A stretch of DNA of 30,738 bases from an uncultured Bacteroidales bacterium (GCA_946614205.1 CAMOGR010000219.1:1-30738); one strand, 5' to 3'. Numbered from the stretch's first letter, positions 15,830-24,737 are shown. Numbers and translations: made by a program. Notes: generated from the sequence alone by a model not told the origin.

Positions 15830-17578
15830 ATGGTTTCCCTGAAAAGAATTTTTTTTACAATGTTCATGCTTCTTGCCGTTTCTTGTTCAAACAGGCGGGT
15901 ACAGATTCAGTTGAACGATGTGGCTTCATATATTGATGACAGGCCGGACAGCGCGCTTGCCGTTTTGGAATCAATCCGCAATGAAGAGTTGACAACGCGC
16001 CCTTTGAGGGCCAGGTATTCGTTGTTATACGCCATGGCTCTGGATAAGAATTATATAGACACAACGGACGCAAGCATTATCATGCCGGCTGTGCAGTGTT
16101 ATAATCGCTGTGGTTCGGTTGATGATAAAATCAAGGCGTATTATTACCAAGGTATTGCTTATCTCAACGGAAAGGAATATGATAAGGCAATAGTATCTTT
16201 TACAATTGCAGAAGAATTGATACCACAGGCTCATGACATGCGTTATGTCGGTTTGTTGTATTCCCGAATGTCAGACTTATATAATTGCACATATAATTCT
16301 GAACAAGAACTTAGATATATAGACCTTGCCATGGACGCTTTTGCAGAGTGTAAGGCAAATAATTATAAATATACAACCCTGCATAGAAAAGCACAGGCTT
16401 TGGCAAATGCTAAACGCACTGGTGAAGCAAGCAGAATTTACGAGAGTTTAATAAACGAAGCCGGACTTCCAAAATCTTTGGTTTTAACAGCAAAAGGTGA
16501 TTATGCTTTACTATTGTCGACCGTAAGCGACGGCGATACTCAAAGGGCCTTGAATTTATATGAAAGCGTTCTTTCAGAGTCGGGCGGCCTACGTGATATC
16601 AATCAATGGGCGTCATATGCTTATACTCTAACTGCATGTGGACATAGTAACGAATCCGTACAAGTTTTTAATCAATTGTATACTCTTTACCCGGAAGATA
16701 CCGCAGTAATAGATATCTGGAAGGCTTCGGCCTTTGAACAAGAGCAAGAATTCGGCCGCGCCTTTTACCTTTTAAAACACTCCTTATCCCAACAAGATTC
16801 ATTGCTAAACATCAAGTTGTCCCAGGCTTCAACCAGAGCTCTGGTCGAGCATGTTTCTTATGAAAACAGTAAACTTCAGGTTGCCAAGAAAAACAATCAA
16901 ATCCGCTCAATACTGATGCTGCTGCTGATAGTTACTATAGCTGTAGCAGTCTTTTTATATCTGCGCAGGCGGAATGAGAAACTAATGAAAGAACGGATAG
17001 AACTAATAGATATAGCCGAAGTTATGCGCTTCAAACTAAAGGAATCTGAAGAAGGACGGTATCTTGAGAAGAAAGAATTCGAAAACACCGTTAATACTAT
17101 GGATTCGGAAATATCGTTACTGCGTCAAGAGGTAAAAGCCAAGGAACAGACCTTATACGAACTGCGGTCAGAATACGCGCGCATTTACCACTCGCAATTC
17201 AAGTATCTAGGGGACTTATGTGAAACCTATCTACGTGCGAACGAAAGGAGAGACTCTCAGCGTATTGTTTATGAGAAGGTTCAAGATATGATTAAGGATA
17301 TAAGTCTTGACGAGAACGGGCAGAAACGCTTTGAACACAAGATAAACAATAAACTTGATGGAATAATGAGACACTTTCGAGAAGATTATTCATGGCTTTC
17401 TGAAAAAGATTACCGTTTCGTCAGTTATTTATTCGTTGGTTTTGATGCAACAACGATAAGTATCATACTTAATATGCCGTCAGTTGATGCGGTCTACATG
17501 AGGAAGTCAAGAATCAAAAAAATGATTCGGGAATCAAATACAAAAAGAAAGGAAACCTATCTGGATATAATGCCATAA
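15830..17578 (+). CDS. Lipoprotein/TPR/transmembrane regulator with C-terminal HTH-like segment
   Basis: This 582-residue protein resembles the Bacteroidota family of membrane-bound TPR regulators. It begins with a lipoprotein-like signal (LLAVSCSN, Cys19). About 330 residues of TPR helices follow (DSALAVLESIRNEELTTRPL, KAYYYQGIAYLNGKEYDKAI). A transmembrane helix lies near 357-378 (ILMLLLIVTIAVAVFLYL). A long charged coiled coil then leads to a C-terminal LuxR-like segment, EKDYRFVSYLFVGFDATTIS and SVDAVYMRKSRIKKMI, which could bind DNA. The periplasmic repeats would sense and the cytoplasmic end would act on transcription. Codon use is more AT-rich than the flanking core. It has its own promoter and is followed by two hairpins. 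Likely targets are the envelope genes just downstream; that is inference. Confidence 0.78.
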   Translation: MVSLKRIFFTMFMLLAVSCSNRRVQIQLNDVASYIDDRPDSALAVLESIRNEELTTRPLRARYSLLYAMALDKNYIDTTDASIIMPAVQCYNRCGSVDDKIKAYYYQGIAYLNGKEYDKAIVSFTIAEELIPQAHDMRYVGLLYSRMSDLYNCTYNSEQELRYIDLAMDAFAECKANNYKYTTLHRKAQALANAKRTGEASRIYESLINEAGLPKSLVLTAKGDYALLLSTVSDGDTQRALNLYESVLSESGGLRDINQWASYAYTLTACGHSNESVQVFNQLYTLYPEDTAVIDIWKASAFEQEQEFGRAFYLLKHSLSQQDSLLNIKLSQASTRALVEHVSYENSKLQVAKKNNQIRSILMLLLIVTIAVAVFLYLRRRNEKLMKERIELIDIAEVMRFKLKESEEGRYLEKKEFENTVNTMDSEISLLRQEVKAKEQTLYELRSEYARIYHSQFKYLGDLCETYLRANERRDSQRIVYEKVQDMIKDISLDENGQKRFEHKINNKLDGIMRHFREDYSWLSEKDYRFVSYLFVGFDATTISIILNMPSVDAVYMRKSRIKKMIRESNTKRKETYLDIMP

Positions 17579-17673
17579 ATCTTTAATAATCAATGATATA
17601 TCGCTATAAAAGGGCGTTTTTGCGCGAGGTTGTTATGCTCAATCGTCTATTAGTCAGCAGTTTAGCGAGTTTG

Positions 17674-17697
17674 TAAAAAATCTTGTTAGATTTTTTA
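17674..17697 (+). terminator. AT-rich hairpin after the TPR regulator gene
   Basis: TAAAAAATCT (17674-17683) pairs perfectly with AGATTTTTTA (17688-17697) around a TGTT loop. With few G-C pairs it would be a weak terminator by itself; it precedes a stronger one by 13 bp. The stretch 17579-17673 shows nothing else recognisable. Confidence 0.5.
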
Positions 17698-17710
17698 ATT
17701 ATATAAGGAT

Positions 17711-17748
17711 AAAAACGGCCTTCTACCAAAGTAGGAGGCCGTTTTTTG
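17711..17748 (+). terminator. Strong bidirectional rho-independent terminator
   Basis: AAAAACGGCCTTCTAC (17711-17726) pairs with GTAGGAGGCCGTTTTT (17731-17746, one G-T pair) around the tetraloop CAAA and is followed by T residues. It insulates the TPR regulator gene from the DUF3244 gene. Confidence 0.9.
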
Positions 17749-17781
17749 ATATTGCGCAGTTAGATTTTAATTACTCTATTT

Positions 17782-17814
17782 TTTGGCGTCAAGATGCAAA
17801 CCTCAGTAACTTTG
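17782..17814 (+). promoter_or_regulatory. Promoter of the DUF3244/lipoprotein pair
   Basis: TTTG (17782-17785), 21 nt, TAACTTTG (17807-17814) is a full match to the Bacteroidota consensus. Transcription would start near 17820, only a few bases before the first ATG at 17826, so a start at 17841 or 17850 is also possible. Confidence 0.75.
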
Positions 17815-17825
17815 CCGGTCGAAAA

Positions 17826-18233
17826 ATGTTAATATTTAAAATGAAAAAGATGAATTCAAAAAAGTATTCTTTATTGCTAATTCTTCTTGTGCTTTGTTCC
17901 TTTAATGGAAAAGGCGCAACGTATTCTGATGGCGGCAACCCAATTGTCATTCTGCCGGCAAATCATACCGGGACCACATTCCCGAACCGTTCAATAGTTC
18001 CGATAGAGGCATACTACTCAAGTCTTGCATCTTCAGTAGTTGTATCCTTTACAGTGGATCTCGGGAGTGTAGATGTCGTCGTGTCAAATATCGATGCGGG
18101 AGAAACTGTTGAAGTAACAATTGATTCTTATGATGCACCGTCGTTCATTTCTATTCCTTGGACAGAAGGTCTTGTTTCTGTTCAATTCATATTGGATGAC
18201 GGACAACTGTATTATGGTGAATTTAACTTATAA
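17826..18233 (+). CDS. Small exported DUF3244-like protein
   Basis: This 135-residue protein has a signal peptide (SLLLILLVLCSFNGKG) and a compact all-beta mature part. The layout (short secreted protein, ILPAN-like opening, YYSSLASSVVVSFTVDLGSV, closing DGQLYYGEFNL) resembles the Bacteroides DUF3244 family of small immunoglobulin-like secreted proteins of unknown function. The match is to the family's general pattern rather than to a named motif. The first ATG is 17826; 17841 or 17850 would give a more usual signal length. It is four bases upstream of the next lipoprotein gene and surely co-transcribed with it. Confidence 0.62.
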   Translation: MLIFKMKKMNSKKYSLLLILLVLCSFNGKGATYSDGGNPIVILPANHTGTTFPNRSIVPIEAYYSSLASSVVVSFTVDLGSVDVVVSNIDAGETVEVTIDSYDAPSFISIPWTEGLVSVQFILDDGQLYYGEFNL

Positions 18234-18237
18234 TTCT

Positions 18238-19764
18238 ATGAAGAGGATTTTGTTTGTTACGGGCATTATTGCTTTTTTAGTTTGATGTTCAAAGGAAGCC
18301 GCTATAGGTGTCGACAATAATCCCGAGGATAAGGATTTAAAGACAGAGTTTGCTATAATTCTTTCAAAAGCAGTTTACAATGAGCCAACCTTGAGAATTT
18401 TTATCAAGAATACCGCCATGAGGTGCATAGATAAGGACAATGATGTTTTCTATCCTTGGGTAAAAGATGAAAATGTAGATGGGCGGACATTTAGAGAATT
18501 ATTGTCGATATATGATGACAATAGTCTTCTGAATGAAATAGAAAAACAGTTACCGCTTCTAAATATTCTAGTGCCGGATTGGACTTGGATAGCAGAAGAT
18601 GCATTTGGGTTGCAGTCATGGGATTTGTCTGTAAACGAAGTAGGGGTAAGTTTACCAATGAATAATGGTCGGGCCCCTGTTTATAGAAATGGGGTTGCAG
18701 TTTTTGAAATCAAATCAGGGGAAATTCCTACATCTCCGGTTCTTATCATTAAGAATAATGAAAGGATTGTATTAAAGCCAGGGACAAAAGGTTCCGATCC
18801 TGAATATACTTTCAGGAATGAATGCTATGACAACCGTGACGGAGACGGCTTTACGGTTAATACAAAAGCGTATAGTTATACTGAGCATAACATGACAGTT
18901 GCAACAGCAACCAATAAAATATCGTACAATAAAGTAAGCAGTGTTGAGGAGCAAGCATATTCAAATTATTTATCAACGGGCATTCCCCAAAGGGATTATA
19001 TATACTATGGTCTAACGTCTTCTTCCGGGACAGGAGATATTCGGCATCAGTACCATGAAAATCTCTATCGTTTCAAACTGAAAACGTTAAATAACAATTA
19101 CTATTTTGATTCGACAGGAGATTACTCTTTACTGGTTGCCCATCCTAACAACAATAACGCACTGAGTGATGAAGACCTTCAGTCTATGATTTGGGCGGAA
19201 GGGAATCTTGAGGTGGATTTCTTGATAAACCTTGGTGCCAGAGCTGAGGTCGCTTACAGCAGAAAGTCCTTTGCCCTTCCAATACAAGATGCGTTCATCG
19301 TCAAGAAAGTATATGAGAGAGTCAAAACCGGTTTTCTTGGAATTCTGACTGAACGCCTGTATTATGTTGACCGGACTTGCTTTGAACCTAAATGGGTAGA
19401 GGCCGACATCGACCTTTTTAATTGGGATGTTGCAAAGTATCCAAGGGAATACCAGGTGAGCGTAATGGAGGTGGATGACTCAGAAACCCTAACATACAGT
19501 TTCACTTATAATGGAACATATTTAACCAATTGGACAGTAAGTAGTGAATCGGGCAATACCAGTAAAACAGGTTCAAGCAACGGAGGATCATCAACAACGC
19601 AACAATCAGTGACATATACGTATACACGTTCCGGTACTTCCGATTTGCTGGGAGACTTTTGGGTTGACTTTGATGATTCAATTATAGTGGGCCGAGGCGC
19701 CGGCTTTGCTCTGATAAAGCAATATCCGACAGGCACAGTCGATGTGCTGATGAGAGCCAAGTAG
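18238..19764 (+). pseudogene. Large lipoprotein gene with in-frame TGA beside the lipobox cysteine
   Basis: From ATG 18238 the frame reads MKRILFVTGIIAFLV, then TGA (18283-18285), then CSKEAAIGVDNN, and stays open to 19764. This is plainly a lipoprotein signal in which the residue before the lipobox Cys has become a stop; TCA to TGA is one base. The remaining roughly 490 residues show no other damage. I do not recognise the family. Visible features are WVKDENVDGRTFRELLSIYD, an aromatic-rich middle (DYIYYGLTSSSGTGDIRHQY), a Ser/Gly/Thr-rich linker near the end (SGNTSKTGSSNGGSSTT) and GRGAGFALI. Translation from a later TTG (18391) or ATG (18415) would give a protein without export signal. TGA is used as a normal stop elsewhere in the window, so recoding is unlikely. 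Confidence 0.75.
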
Positions 19765-19793
19765 CGAGGTGGGCAAGACGTTCCCTTTTTTAG

Positions 19794-19801
19794 TATCTTT
19801 G
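19794..19801 (+). promoter_or_regulatory. -7 element for the lipoprotein/TonB-receptor operon
   Basis: TATCTTTG fits TAnnTTTG exactly and lies 21 bp before the ATG at 19823. No clear TTTG is found about 20 nt upstream, so the -33 contact may be weak or replaced by an activator. Confidence 0.55.
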
Positions 19802-19822
19802 CATGCATAAATAGCTTTAATT

Positions 19823-20431
19823 ATGAAGAAGAATATTCAGTTAATCTTTGCTTTGGCACTCTTTTCAGCCACGGCAACTTCCTGCCAGGAAGAGTTCAAC
19901 CGCATGGCATGGAAGAAAGCGGAGACGATTCGCGGAGAGTATACACTTGTTAATATGGCGTTTACGGACTTTCCGGCAAAAATGGACCTGAATGGAGACG
20001 GAGAGGCAAATGACCCTTACAAAGAATTACAGAGTTTTGAGAATACTGTCTGGGCAAAAGGACAGATAGAATTCGACAATACCCTTGATGAGACCAAGCC
20101 GTACATTGCTGGATTTAATGTTGATTTTCCCGTTCAAGGCATTAGGGACGAAACCGATCCCGCGTTTATTATTGGCAGCGGTTCAATCGTTCCGCTTAAT
20201 CTTCATTTTTATGTGCTAAAGGACGGAAGCCTGGAATTCGAAGATTTTGAGGGTTTCGAAATCGATTCGGATGCATCAGCCCAACTCGCACTGAAGACAA
20301 TTACTGATGCAGAAGTGCGCGAAACAGAAAAAGGGTTTGACGTGAAAGTCTGGAAGTATCCTGCCTATGACTTCATTTCAGAAAAGATCTACTACGGAAC
20401 GGTTACCCTGTCGCTTGAAAAGAAATTATAA
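19823..20431 (+). CDS. Lipoprotein of unknown function, possibly lipocalin-like
   Basis: The 202-residue protein has a clear lipoprotein signal (FSATATSCQ, Cys21) and is likely anchored to the outer membrane. After the anchor it has a GEYTLVNMAFTDFPAKMDLN segment with the calcium-loop-like DLNGDGEAND. Several beta strands follow and it ends TVTLSLEKKL. The WxxxxxRGxYxL opening and DLNGDG element occur in Bacteroidota lipocalin-like lipoproteins, but I cannot assign a family with confidence. It is the first gene of a three-gene operon, overlapping the TonB-receptor gene by 17 bp if that starts at TTG 20415. It may be an accessory surface subunit of that transporter. Confidence 0.7.
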   Translation: MKKNIQLIFALALFSATATSCQEEFNRMAWKKAETIRGEYTLVNMAFTDFPAKMDLNGDGEANDPYKELQSFENTVWAKGQIEFDNTLDETKPYIAGFNVDFPVQGIRDETDPAFIIGSGSIVPLNLHFYVLKDGSLEFEDFEGFEIDSDASAQLALKTITDAEVRETEKGFDVKVWKYPAYDFISEKIYYGTVTLSLEKKL

Positions 20432-22748
20432 AGCACTCCTCCTCGCATTTTTGCTCCTGTCTGGAAGTATTGTTTACGGGCAGGAGCGCTTTGTCGTAAG
20501 GGGCCATGTGATTGATGCAGAAGATTCCGAGACTCTTATTGGGGCCACCGTGGTGTGTGGAGAGAGTTATGCGGTAACTAATTCTGACGGGTATTGGTCG
20601 CTCAATCTTGCGCGCGGTCGTAACACCTTGCAATGTGACTATCTGGGCTATTCCGGCAAGGAACTGACAATAGACCTCAGGTGCGATACCGTAATAGTCA
20701 TATCTTTGTCAAAGGATGCGGTGATTCAGGAATCCGCGGTCTATGCGGACAGCCCTTCGGGCCTCGAGCTGGGCAGCATGGGCGCTTTGTCGATGAGTAC
20801 AGAGCTTTTGAACCGGCTTCCTGCAGTCTTGGGCGGGCAGGATGTTCTGAAAGCCCTGCAGCACCTTCCCGGCGTACATGGAGCAGTCGACGGCACGTCC
20901 GATATTATGGTTCGCGGGGGGGATAAGGACGAAAACCTTTTCCTGATGGACGGTGTTCCGGTCTACAACACTTCCCATCTCTTTGGCTTCTTGTCTTCCT
21001 TTGCTCCCGAATCCGTCAAGAAAGCAACGTTGTATAAAGGGAATTTTCCGGCTCGCTTCGGGGGCAAAGCCTCGTCGGTGGTCGATATACGCATGATGGA
21101 TGGAAACGCTGCCAAGACTTGCGGCAGCGTACGTATCGGCATGCTTAATGATGCCATTTCCGTAAACGGCCCGATAGTGCGGGACAAGCTGGTATATGCC
21201 GTGAACCTGAGGGGCATACATACAGCACCGATTGCTCCGATTCTCAAGGCGGTGCGAGCGCCGCTGTCGTATGGTTTCTATGATTTCAACGCAAAACTGA
21301 CATACAGAAGTCTTTCCGACAGGATATCGTTGACCGCCTACCGGGGCGCAGATGATTTTCACTACAGCGGCACGGAATACGAGGGCCTTGACGGCCCGAA
21401 AAGATATATAGGCCGTCAGGATTTCGGCATAAAATGGAGCAACTCGCTTGCCGCGTTGAGGTGGAACCATTCTTACGGTAGCGGATTGTATTCGGACATG
21501 TCGCTTTCCGCCAGCTTCTACAGTCCGAATTCCCGTTTTGGCCTGAGGGAAGAATATATTGACGGCGTGCATCAGAAGTATTCTGATTATGTATCCCGTC
21601 TGACCGACATTCGCTTCAGATATTCCGTAGACGGTGCTGCCGGCACCGCCGGAACGTTCTCGTCGGGAGTAGAGGCCGCATACTATATCGTCGCACCGGG
21701 TATCATTGGCACTTCCGTCATTGACGGGGAGTCCGAATCTTCCTCGGTTCTCGAAGATGGGCGCACCCTGGCCTCAGCTGCATTTTATGCCGAGGGAGAA
21801 TTCGTGTTTGGCCGTTTCCGGCTTGAACCGGGAATACGTCTAAGTTTCGATGCCGTAGACGGCATGGTCCATTTTTCTCCCGAACCGAGGTTCACCATGG
21901 AATACACCATTCCCGGTACTTTCGCATTGCGGGCGGGATATACACGAGTCTCTCAAGTCTTGCATTGCCTTACTACGTCGTCATTGTCTATGCCCACCGA
22001 CCTTTGGGTGCCTGTCACAGGCAGGATTAAACCAGTTTCCGCAGACCATGCGTCGCTGGCGGCAATAGTTAATTTCCCGCATAATCTGGAGCTGACGTTG
22101 GAAGTATTCGGTAAATATCGACGAAATATACTTGCCTATCGTGACGGCGTTTCTTTCCTCGGTTCGTCTGAAAATTGGGAAGATATGGTTTCCGTCGGAT
22201 TGGGCAGGTCCGTCGGGGCGGAGATAATGCTCCGCAAAACGGCCGGCAGGCTGACCGGGGCCGCGTCCTACTCTTTATCCTGGTCCGAAAAGCGCTTTCC
22301 CGACAGTCAGGTCGGAAGCGGCAGATGGTTCCCGGACACTTATGACCGCCGTCATTACATAGATGTATGGGCCGGATTTAAGTTGAATGAGAGCATCACA
22401 TTCGACCTTTCCTGGTCCTTTGCGGGTGGGGCAATGACAACGATTGCCGACTTCATGTCTGTCGCCCCAATGTCTTCAGGTGGGTATAATGTTGGTTTTT
22501 ACGAATATGAAAAGAATGGCTTCCGCCTTCCGCCGTCGCATCATCTTGACGTTTCCATGACCTTGAGGCGCCAGGCCCGCCACGGAGAGTCTGTATGGAA
22601 TTTCGGCATTTATAATGTTTACAATGCCCTCAATCCCAATCTCTACTATGTGGAGAAACCATCATATGGAAAGGATAAAGTGCTGTTGCTTCATAAGATC
22701 AGCATATTGCCCATTCTCCCGTCGATAAGTTATACGTATAAGTTCTGA
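20415..22748 (+). CDS. TonB-dependent outer-membrane receptor with carboxypeptidase-regulatory-like N-domain
   Basis: TonB-dependent receptors import ligands across the outer membrane using energy from TonB-ExbBD. I place the start at TTG 20415, giving a normal signal peptide (KRNYKALLLAFLLLSGSIVYG). An upstream ATG at 20367 would put 16 charged residues before it. The mature protein, about 755 residues, opens with a CarboxypepD_reg-like domain (FVVRGHVIDAEDSETLIGAT). The plug follows (QDVLKALQHLPGVHG, DIMVRGGDKDENLFLMDGVP, LYKGNFPARFGGKASSVVDI). The barrel ends in the aromatic SISYTYKF. There is no SusD partner; instead a DUF4249 lipoprotein follows, a known Bacteroidota pairing whose substrate is not established. 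Confidence 0.9.
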   Translation: MKRNYKALLLAFLLLSGSIVYGQERFVVRGHVIDAEDSETLIGATVVCGESYAVTNSDGYWSLNLARGRNTLQCDYLGYSGKELTIDLRCDTVIVISLSKDAVIQESAVYADSPSGLELGSMGALSMSTELLNRLPAVLGGQDVLKALQHLPGVHGAVDGTSDIMVRGGDKDENLFLMDGVPVYNTSHLFGFLSSFAPESVKKATLYKGNFPARFGGKASSVVDIRMMDGNAAKTCGSVRIGMLNDAISVNGPIVRDKLVYAVNLRGIHTAPIAPILKAVRAPLSYGFYDFNAKLTYRSLSDRISLTAYRGADDFHYSGTEYEGLDGPKRYIGRQDFGIKWSNSLAALRWNHSYGSGLYSDMSLSASFYSPNSRFGLREEYIDGVHQKYSDYVSRLTDIRFRYSVDGAAGTAGTFSSGVEAAYYIVAPGIIGTSVIDGESESSSVLEDGRTLASAAFYAEGEFVFGRFRLEPGIRLSFDAVDGMVHFSPEPRFTMEYTIPGTFALRAGYTRVSQVLHCLTTSSLSMPTDLWVPVTGRIKPVSADHASLAAIVNFPHNLELTLEVFGKYRRNILAYRDGVSFLGSSENWEDMVSVGLGRSVGAEIMLRKTAGRLTGAASYSLSWSEKRFPDSQVGSGRWFPDTYDRRHYIDVWAGFKLNESITFDLSWSFAGGAMTTIADFMSVAPMSSGGYNVGFYEYEKNGFRLPPSHHLDVSMTLRRQARHGESVWNFGIYNVYNALNPNLYYVEKPSYGKDKVLLLHKISILPILPSISYTYKF

Positions 22749-22752
22749 CGCA

Positions 22753-23766
22753 ATGAAGAAGCTTCTTTTGTCATTTGTCCCGTTGTTTGCCATCCTGTCA
22801 TGTGAGACCATGGAGGAACTCAATACTGATCCCGGCCCGAAGCCGTTGAGTCTGGTCGGAATACTTATTGGAGGTGAGACAGAGCACGAAATATATGCGG
22901 GACAATGTTTCGGAACAGATGTTTCCGGGCTTCCTGCAGGAGTGAGGGCGGAGCTCATGATAAATGGAAAAGAGCAGTCACTGAATGTTATCAGTGCGCC
23001 TTCCGGGCCGGATACGCTGAGGTTTGAAGCCCCCCTCGCGCCAGGGGATGTGGTTTCTGTCAGACTCTTTGGCGAAGAATATGATGTAAGCGCCGATACT
23101 CAGATTCCGGAGCCGTGCAGGATAGAACGAATCGATACATTGACCGTTTATTCTCCGGATATATACCAGCGCACAATGAATCTTACATTAACCATTGATC
23201 CTGGGAATAATACGTGGTTTCGGACCTTCGACGCAGATATGGACGTCCAGCATTACGAGGGAACTACTGGAGAAGTCAAGGCCGGAGGCACCAGAAAGGG
23301 CGCAGGTATGCTGAACATGGATACGAATCTGTTCCGGAAGAATGCTGTTGAACTTCCTGATGAGTTTGCCGGCCAGCTCGGTCTTCCTGATAACGGTTAC
23401 AATAATGCCTGGAAACTGTTTTCTCTTGGGTCGGATGCTTCCGCAGCCTTTCAACTCAACTGGACAATTGGATTCCACAGTGTGGTATCAGCTGTAAGAT
23501 ATCAACGGCAGACGCACTATGATTTATGTATGGCCCGTATGATAGTAAGGTCGACAGTCTGGTCCGTTGAAAGAGAAACCTGGCTTTACTTGAACTCGTT
23601 GAGCCTGATGAATTCGTTCTCAGGAGATCCATTCACTGAACCCGCAGTACTTTACGGCAATGTCAGGGGCGGTGTCGGTTGTCTTGGGGCGGCATATCAG
23701 TCCACCGTAAATATAAGCCTTTCGGATATTCTTCTCTACAGAGACATTTATATGGGCGAAGAATAA
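22753..23766 (+). CDS. DUF4249-family lipoprotein, partner of the TonB receptor
   Basis: The 337-residue protein has a lipoprotein signal (LLLSFVPLFAILSCE, Cys17). The mature domain has the pattern of DUF4249 proteins, which in Bacteroidota are usually encoded next to a TonB-dependent receptor. Features are an N-terminal beta domain (LVGILIGGETEHEIYAGQCF, APLAPGDVVSVRLFGEEYDV), a middle with DPGNNTWFRTFDADMD, and a C-terminal block with GNVRGGVGCLGAAYQSTVNI, where the family typically shows a GxxGxFG-type motif. It starts four bases after the receptor stop, so the two are coupled. It probably sits on the cell surface as a ligand-capturing lid or subunit; this role is inferred by analogy with SusD. 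Confidence 0.82.
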   Translation: MKKLLLSFVPLFAILSCETMEELNTDPGPKPLSLVGILIGGETEHEIYAGQCFGTDVSGLPAGVRAELMINGKEQSLNVISAPSGPDTLRFEAPLAPGDVVSVRLFGEEYDVSADTQIPEPCRIERIDTLTVYSPDIYQRTMNLTLTIDPGNNTWFRTFDADMDVQHYEGTTGEVKAGGTRKGAGMLNMDTNLFRKNAVELPDEFAGQLGLPDNGYNNAWKLFSLGSDASAAFQLNWTIGFHSVVSAVRYQRQTHYDLCMARMIVRSTVWSVERETWLYLNSLSLMNSFSGDPFTEPAVLYGNVRGGVGCLGAAYQSTVNISLSDILLYRDIYMGEE

Positions 23767-23801
23767 GCCTGGGCGGTTAGCGTTTGCGACGCGCATTGTA
23801 C

Positions 23802-23922
23802 AATGTCAGAGGGAGAAAACGGTCTCTTCCGAAAGTCCGGTTACTGAAGAGATTGTTGCCGTGGGGATGCCGGCAAGTTTCAATTTTTTCGCTACTTGTT
23901 CAATGCCTTGTTCAATGCCTTT
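23802..23922 (-). pseudogene. C-terminal fragment of a third Rpn-family nuclease gene
   Basis: On the minus strand the sequence reads GIEQGIEQVAKKLKLAGIPT, then ATISSVTGLSEETVFSL and stop (23806-23808). This is nearly identical to the last 40 codons of the truncated copy at 13209-13565, and the nucleotides match 13204-13325 closely. Homology ends at the GIEQ repeats; no start codon or upstream part remains. The rest of the gap to 24036 is AT-rich with no gene. Confidence 0.8.
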
Positions 23923-24035
23923 GTGTCGCCTTACGATTATTTTTTTTCAAATCTGTGAAGAAATCATTACCGCAAAGCAGCGAATACCACCATTTGTGCA
24001 TCTATATAATATAATTTAGAATAATCAACAGACAT

Positions 24036-24632
24036 ATGGAAAAGAAACTCAAAACGTTTTTATTATCCTGTATCGCCCTTTTGTCTTGCATCGCGGCCTC
24101 AGCGCAGGTTTCAGACAAGAATAGTTTCGAGGTAGGAATCGGGTATGCGCCTTTGTATGGCAGTATCATTGATGACGGCCCGCAAAAAACTCATGACTAT
24201 GCAGCGTATTTTGAATGGAGGCACAAAGCGGGAAAGCATTTCGACTTCGGAGTTAAATTTGATTATAAGGCCGGCCCGTATACGGCCGGAGCCATGGAAG
24301 GCATAGACATAAAGGGTCTTAACCATGTTGCCGGCATACTTGCGGTGGCAGACTTCAATATTTTCCCCGACTGGGCGGTCAACCCTTTTATCGGCATAGG
24401 GGCAGGTCCGGCCGTTAATGTTTATGAAGTAAAGTCGTACAACATCCCGGACCCTGAACGATATGCCGGCGTGGCAAAACCGGAAACGAGTTCCAAATTC
24501 GGACTCTGCCTCAGCCCTCGGGCAGGGTTGGAACTGTTCCATCACCTTCGTCTCTCGGCGTCCCTGGATGTGCCTGTTCTGCTCGGTCCGAACTGGTGGC
24601 CGATATGCTTCAGCGTCGGCTGGACTTTCTAA
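24036..24632 (+). CDS. Small outer-membrane beta-barrel protein (paralogue B)
   Basis: This 198-residue protein has a signal peptide (FLLSCIALLSCIAASAQ) and an eight-strand-type outer-membrane barrel. It is the paralogue of 11684-12277, sharing YFEWRH, FDYKAGP, ADFN, NPFIGIGAGPAVNV, SPRAGLELFHHLRLSASLDV and the end CFSVGWTF. It is more GC-rich than its partner and has a terminator right behind it. Position is notable: both copies adjoin a broken Rpn gene, and they bracket the accessory region. Function unknown. Confidence 0.8.
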   Translation: MEKKLKTFLLSCIALLSCIAASAQVSDKNSFEVGIGYAPLYGSIIDDGPQKTHDYAAYFEWRHKAGKHFDFGVKFDYKAGPYTAGAMEGIDIKGLNHVAGILAVADFNIFPDWAVNPFIGIGAGPAVNVYEVKSYNIPDPERYAGVAKPETSSKFGLCLSPRAGLELFHHLRLSASLDVPVLLGPNWWPICFSVGWTF

Positions 24633-24660
24633 GGCAGGTTTTTACTTTTCTTTGAACTAA

Positions 24661-24692
24661 CGGCGGAGGGGCAATCCTCCGCCGTCTTGTTA
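24661..24692 (+). terminator. Rho-independent terminator after paralogue B
   Basis: CGGCGGAGG (24661-24669) pairs perfectly with CCTCCGCCG (24676-24684) around GGCAAT and is followed by TCTTGTTATT. The T-rich tail overlaps the likely -33 box of ychF. Confidence 0.85.
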
Positions 24693-24717
24693 TTCTTGCG
24701 GAGATTCGTTATTTTTG
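24686..24717 (+). promoter_or_regulatory. Promoter of ychF
   Basis: CTTG (24686-24689), 20 nt, TATTTTTG (24710-24717) matches the Bacteroidota consensus with one mismatch in the -33 box, 20 bp before the ychF ATG. Confidence 0.6.
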
Positions 24718-24737
24718 CAGGAATAAACAAATTAGAA

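Noticed and set aside
18391..19764. Stand-alone cytoplasmic 457-residue protein starting at TTG 18391
   Set aside because: The same frame extends upstream through a perfect lipoprotein signal interrupted only by one TGA, so the annotated gene start is 18238.
12351..24000. Complete insertion sequence or integrative element
   Set aside because: No DDE transposase, integrase or relaxase and no clear terminal inverted repeats or tRNA attachment site were found. Only the Rpn-type putative transposase and repeats suggest mobility.
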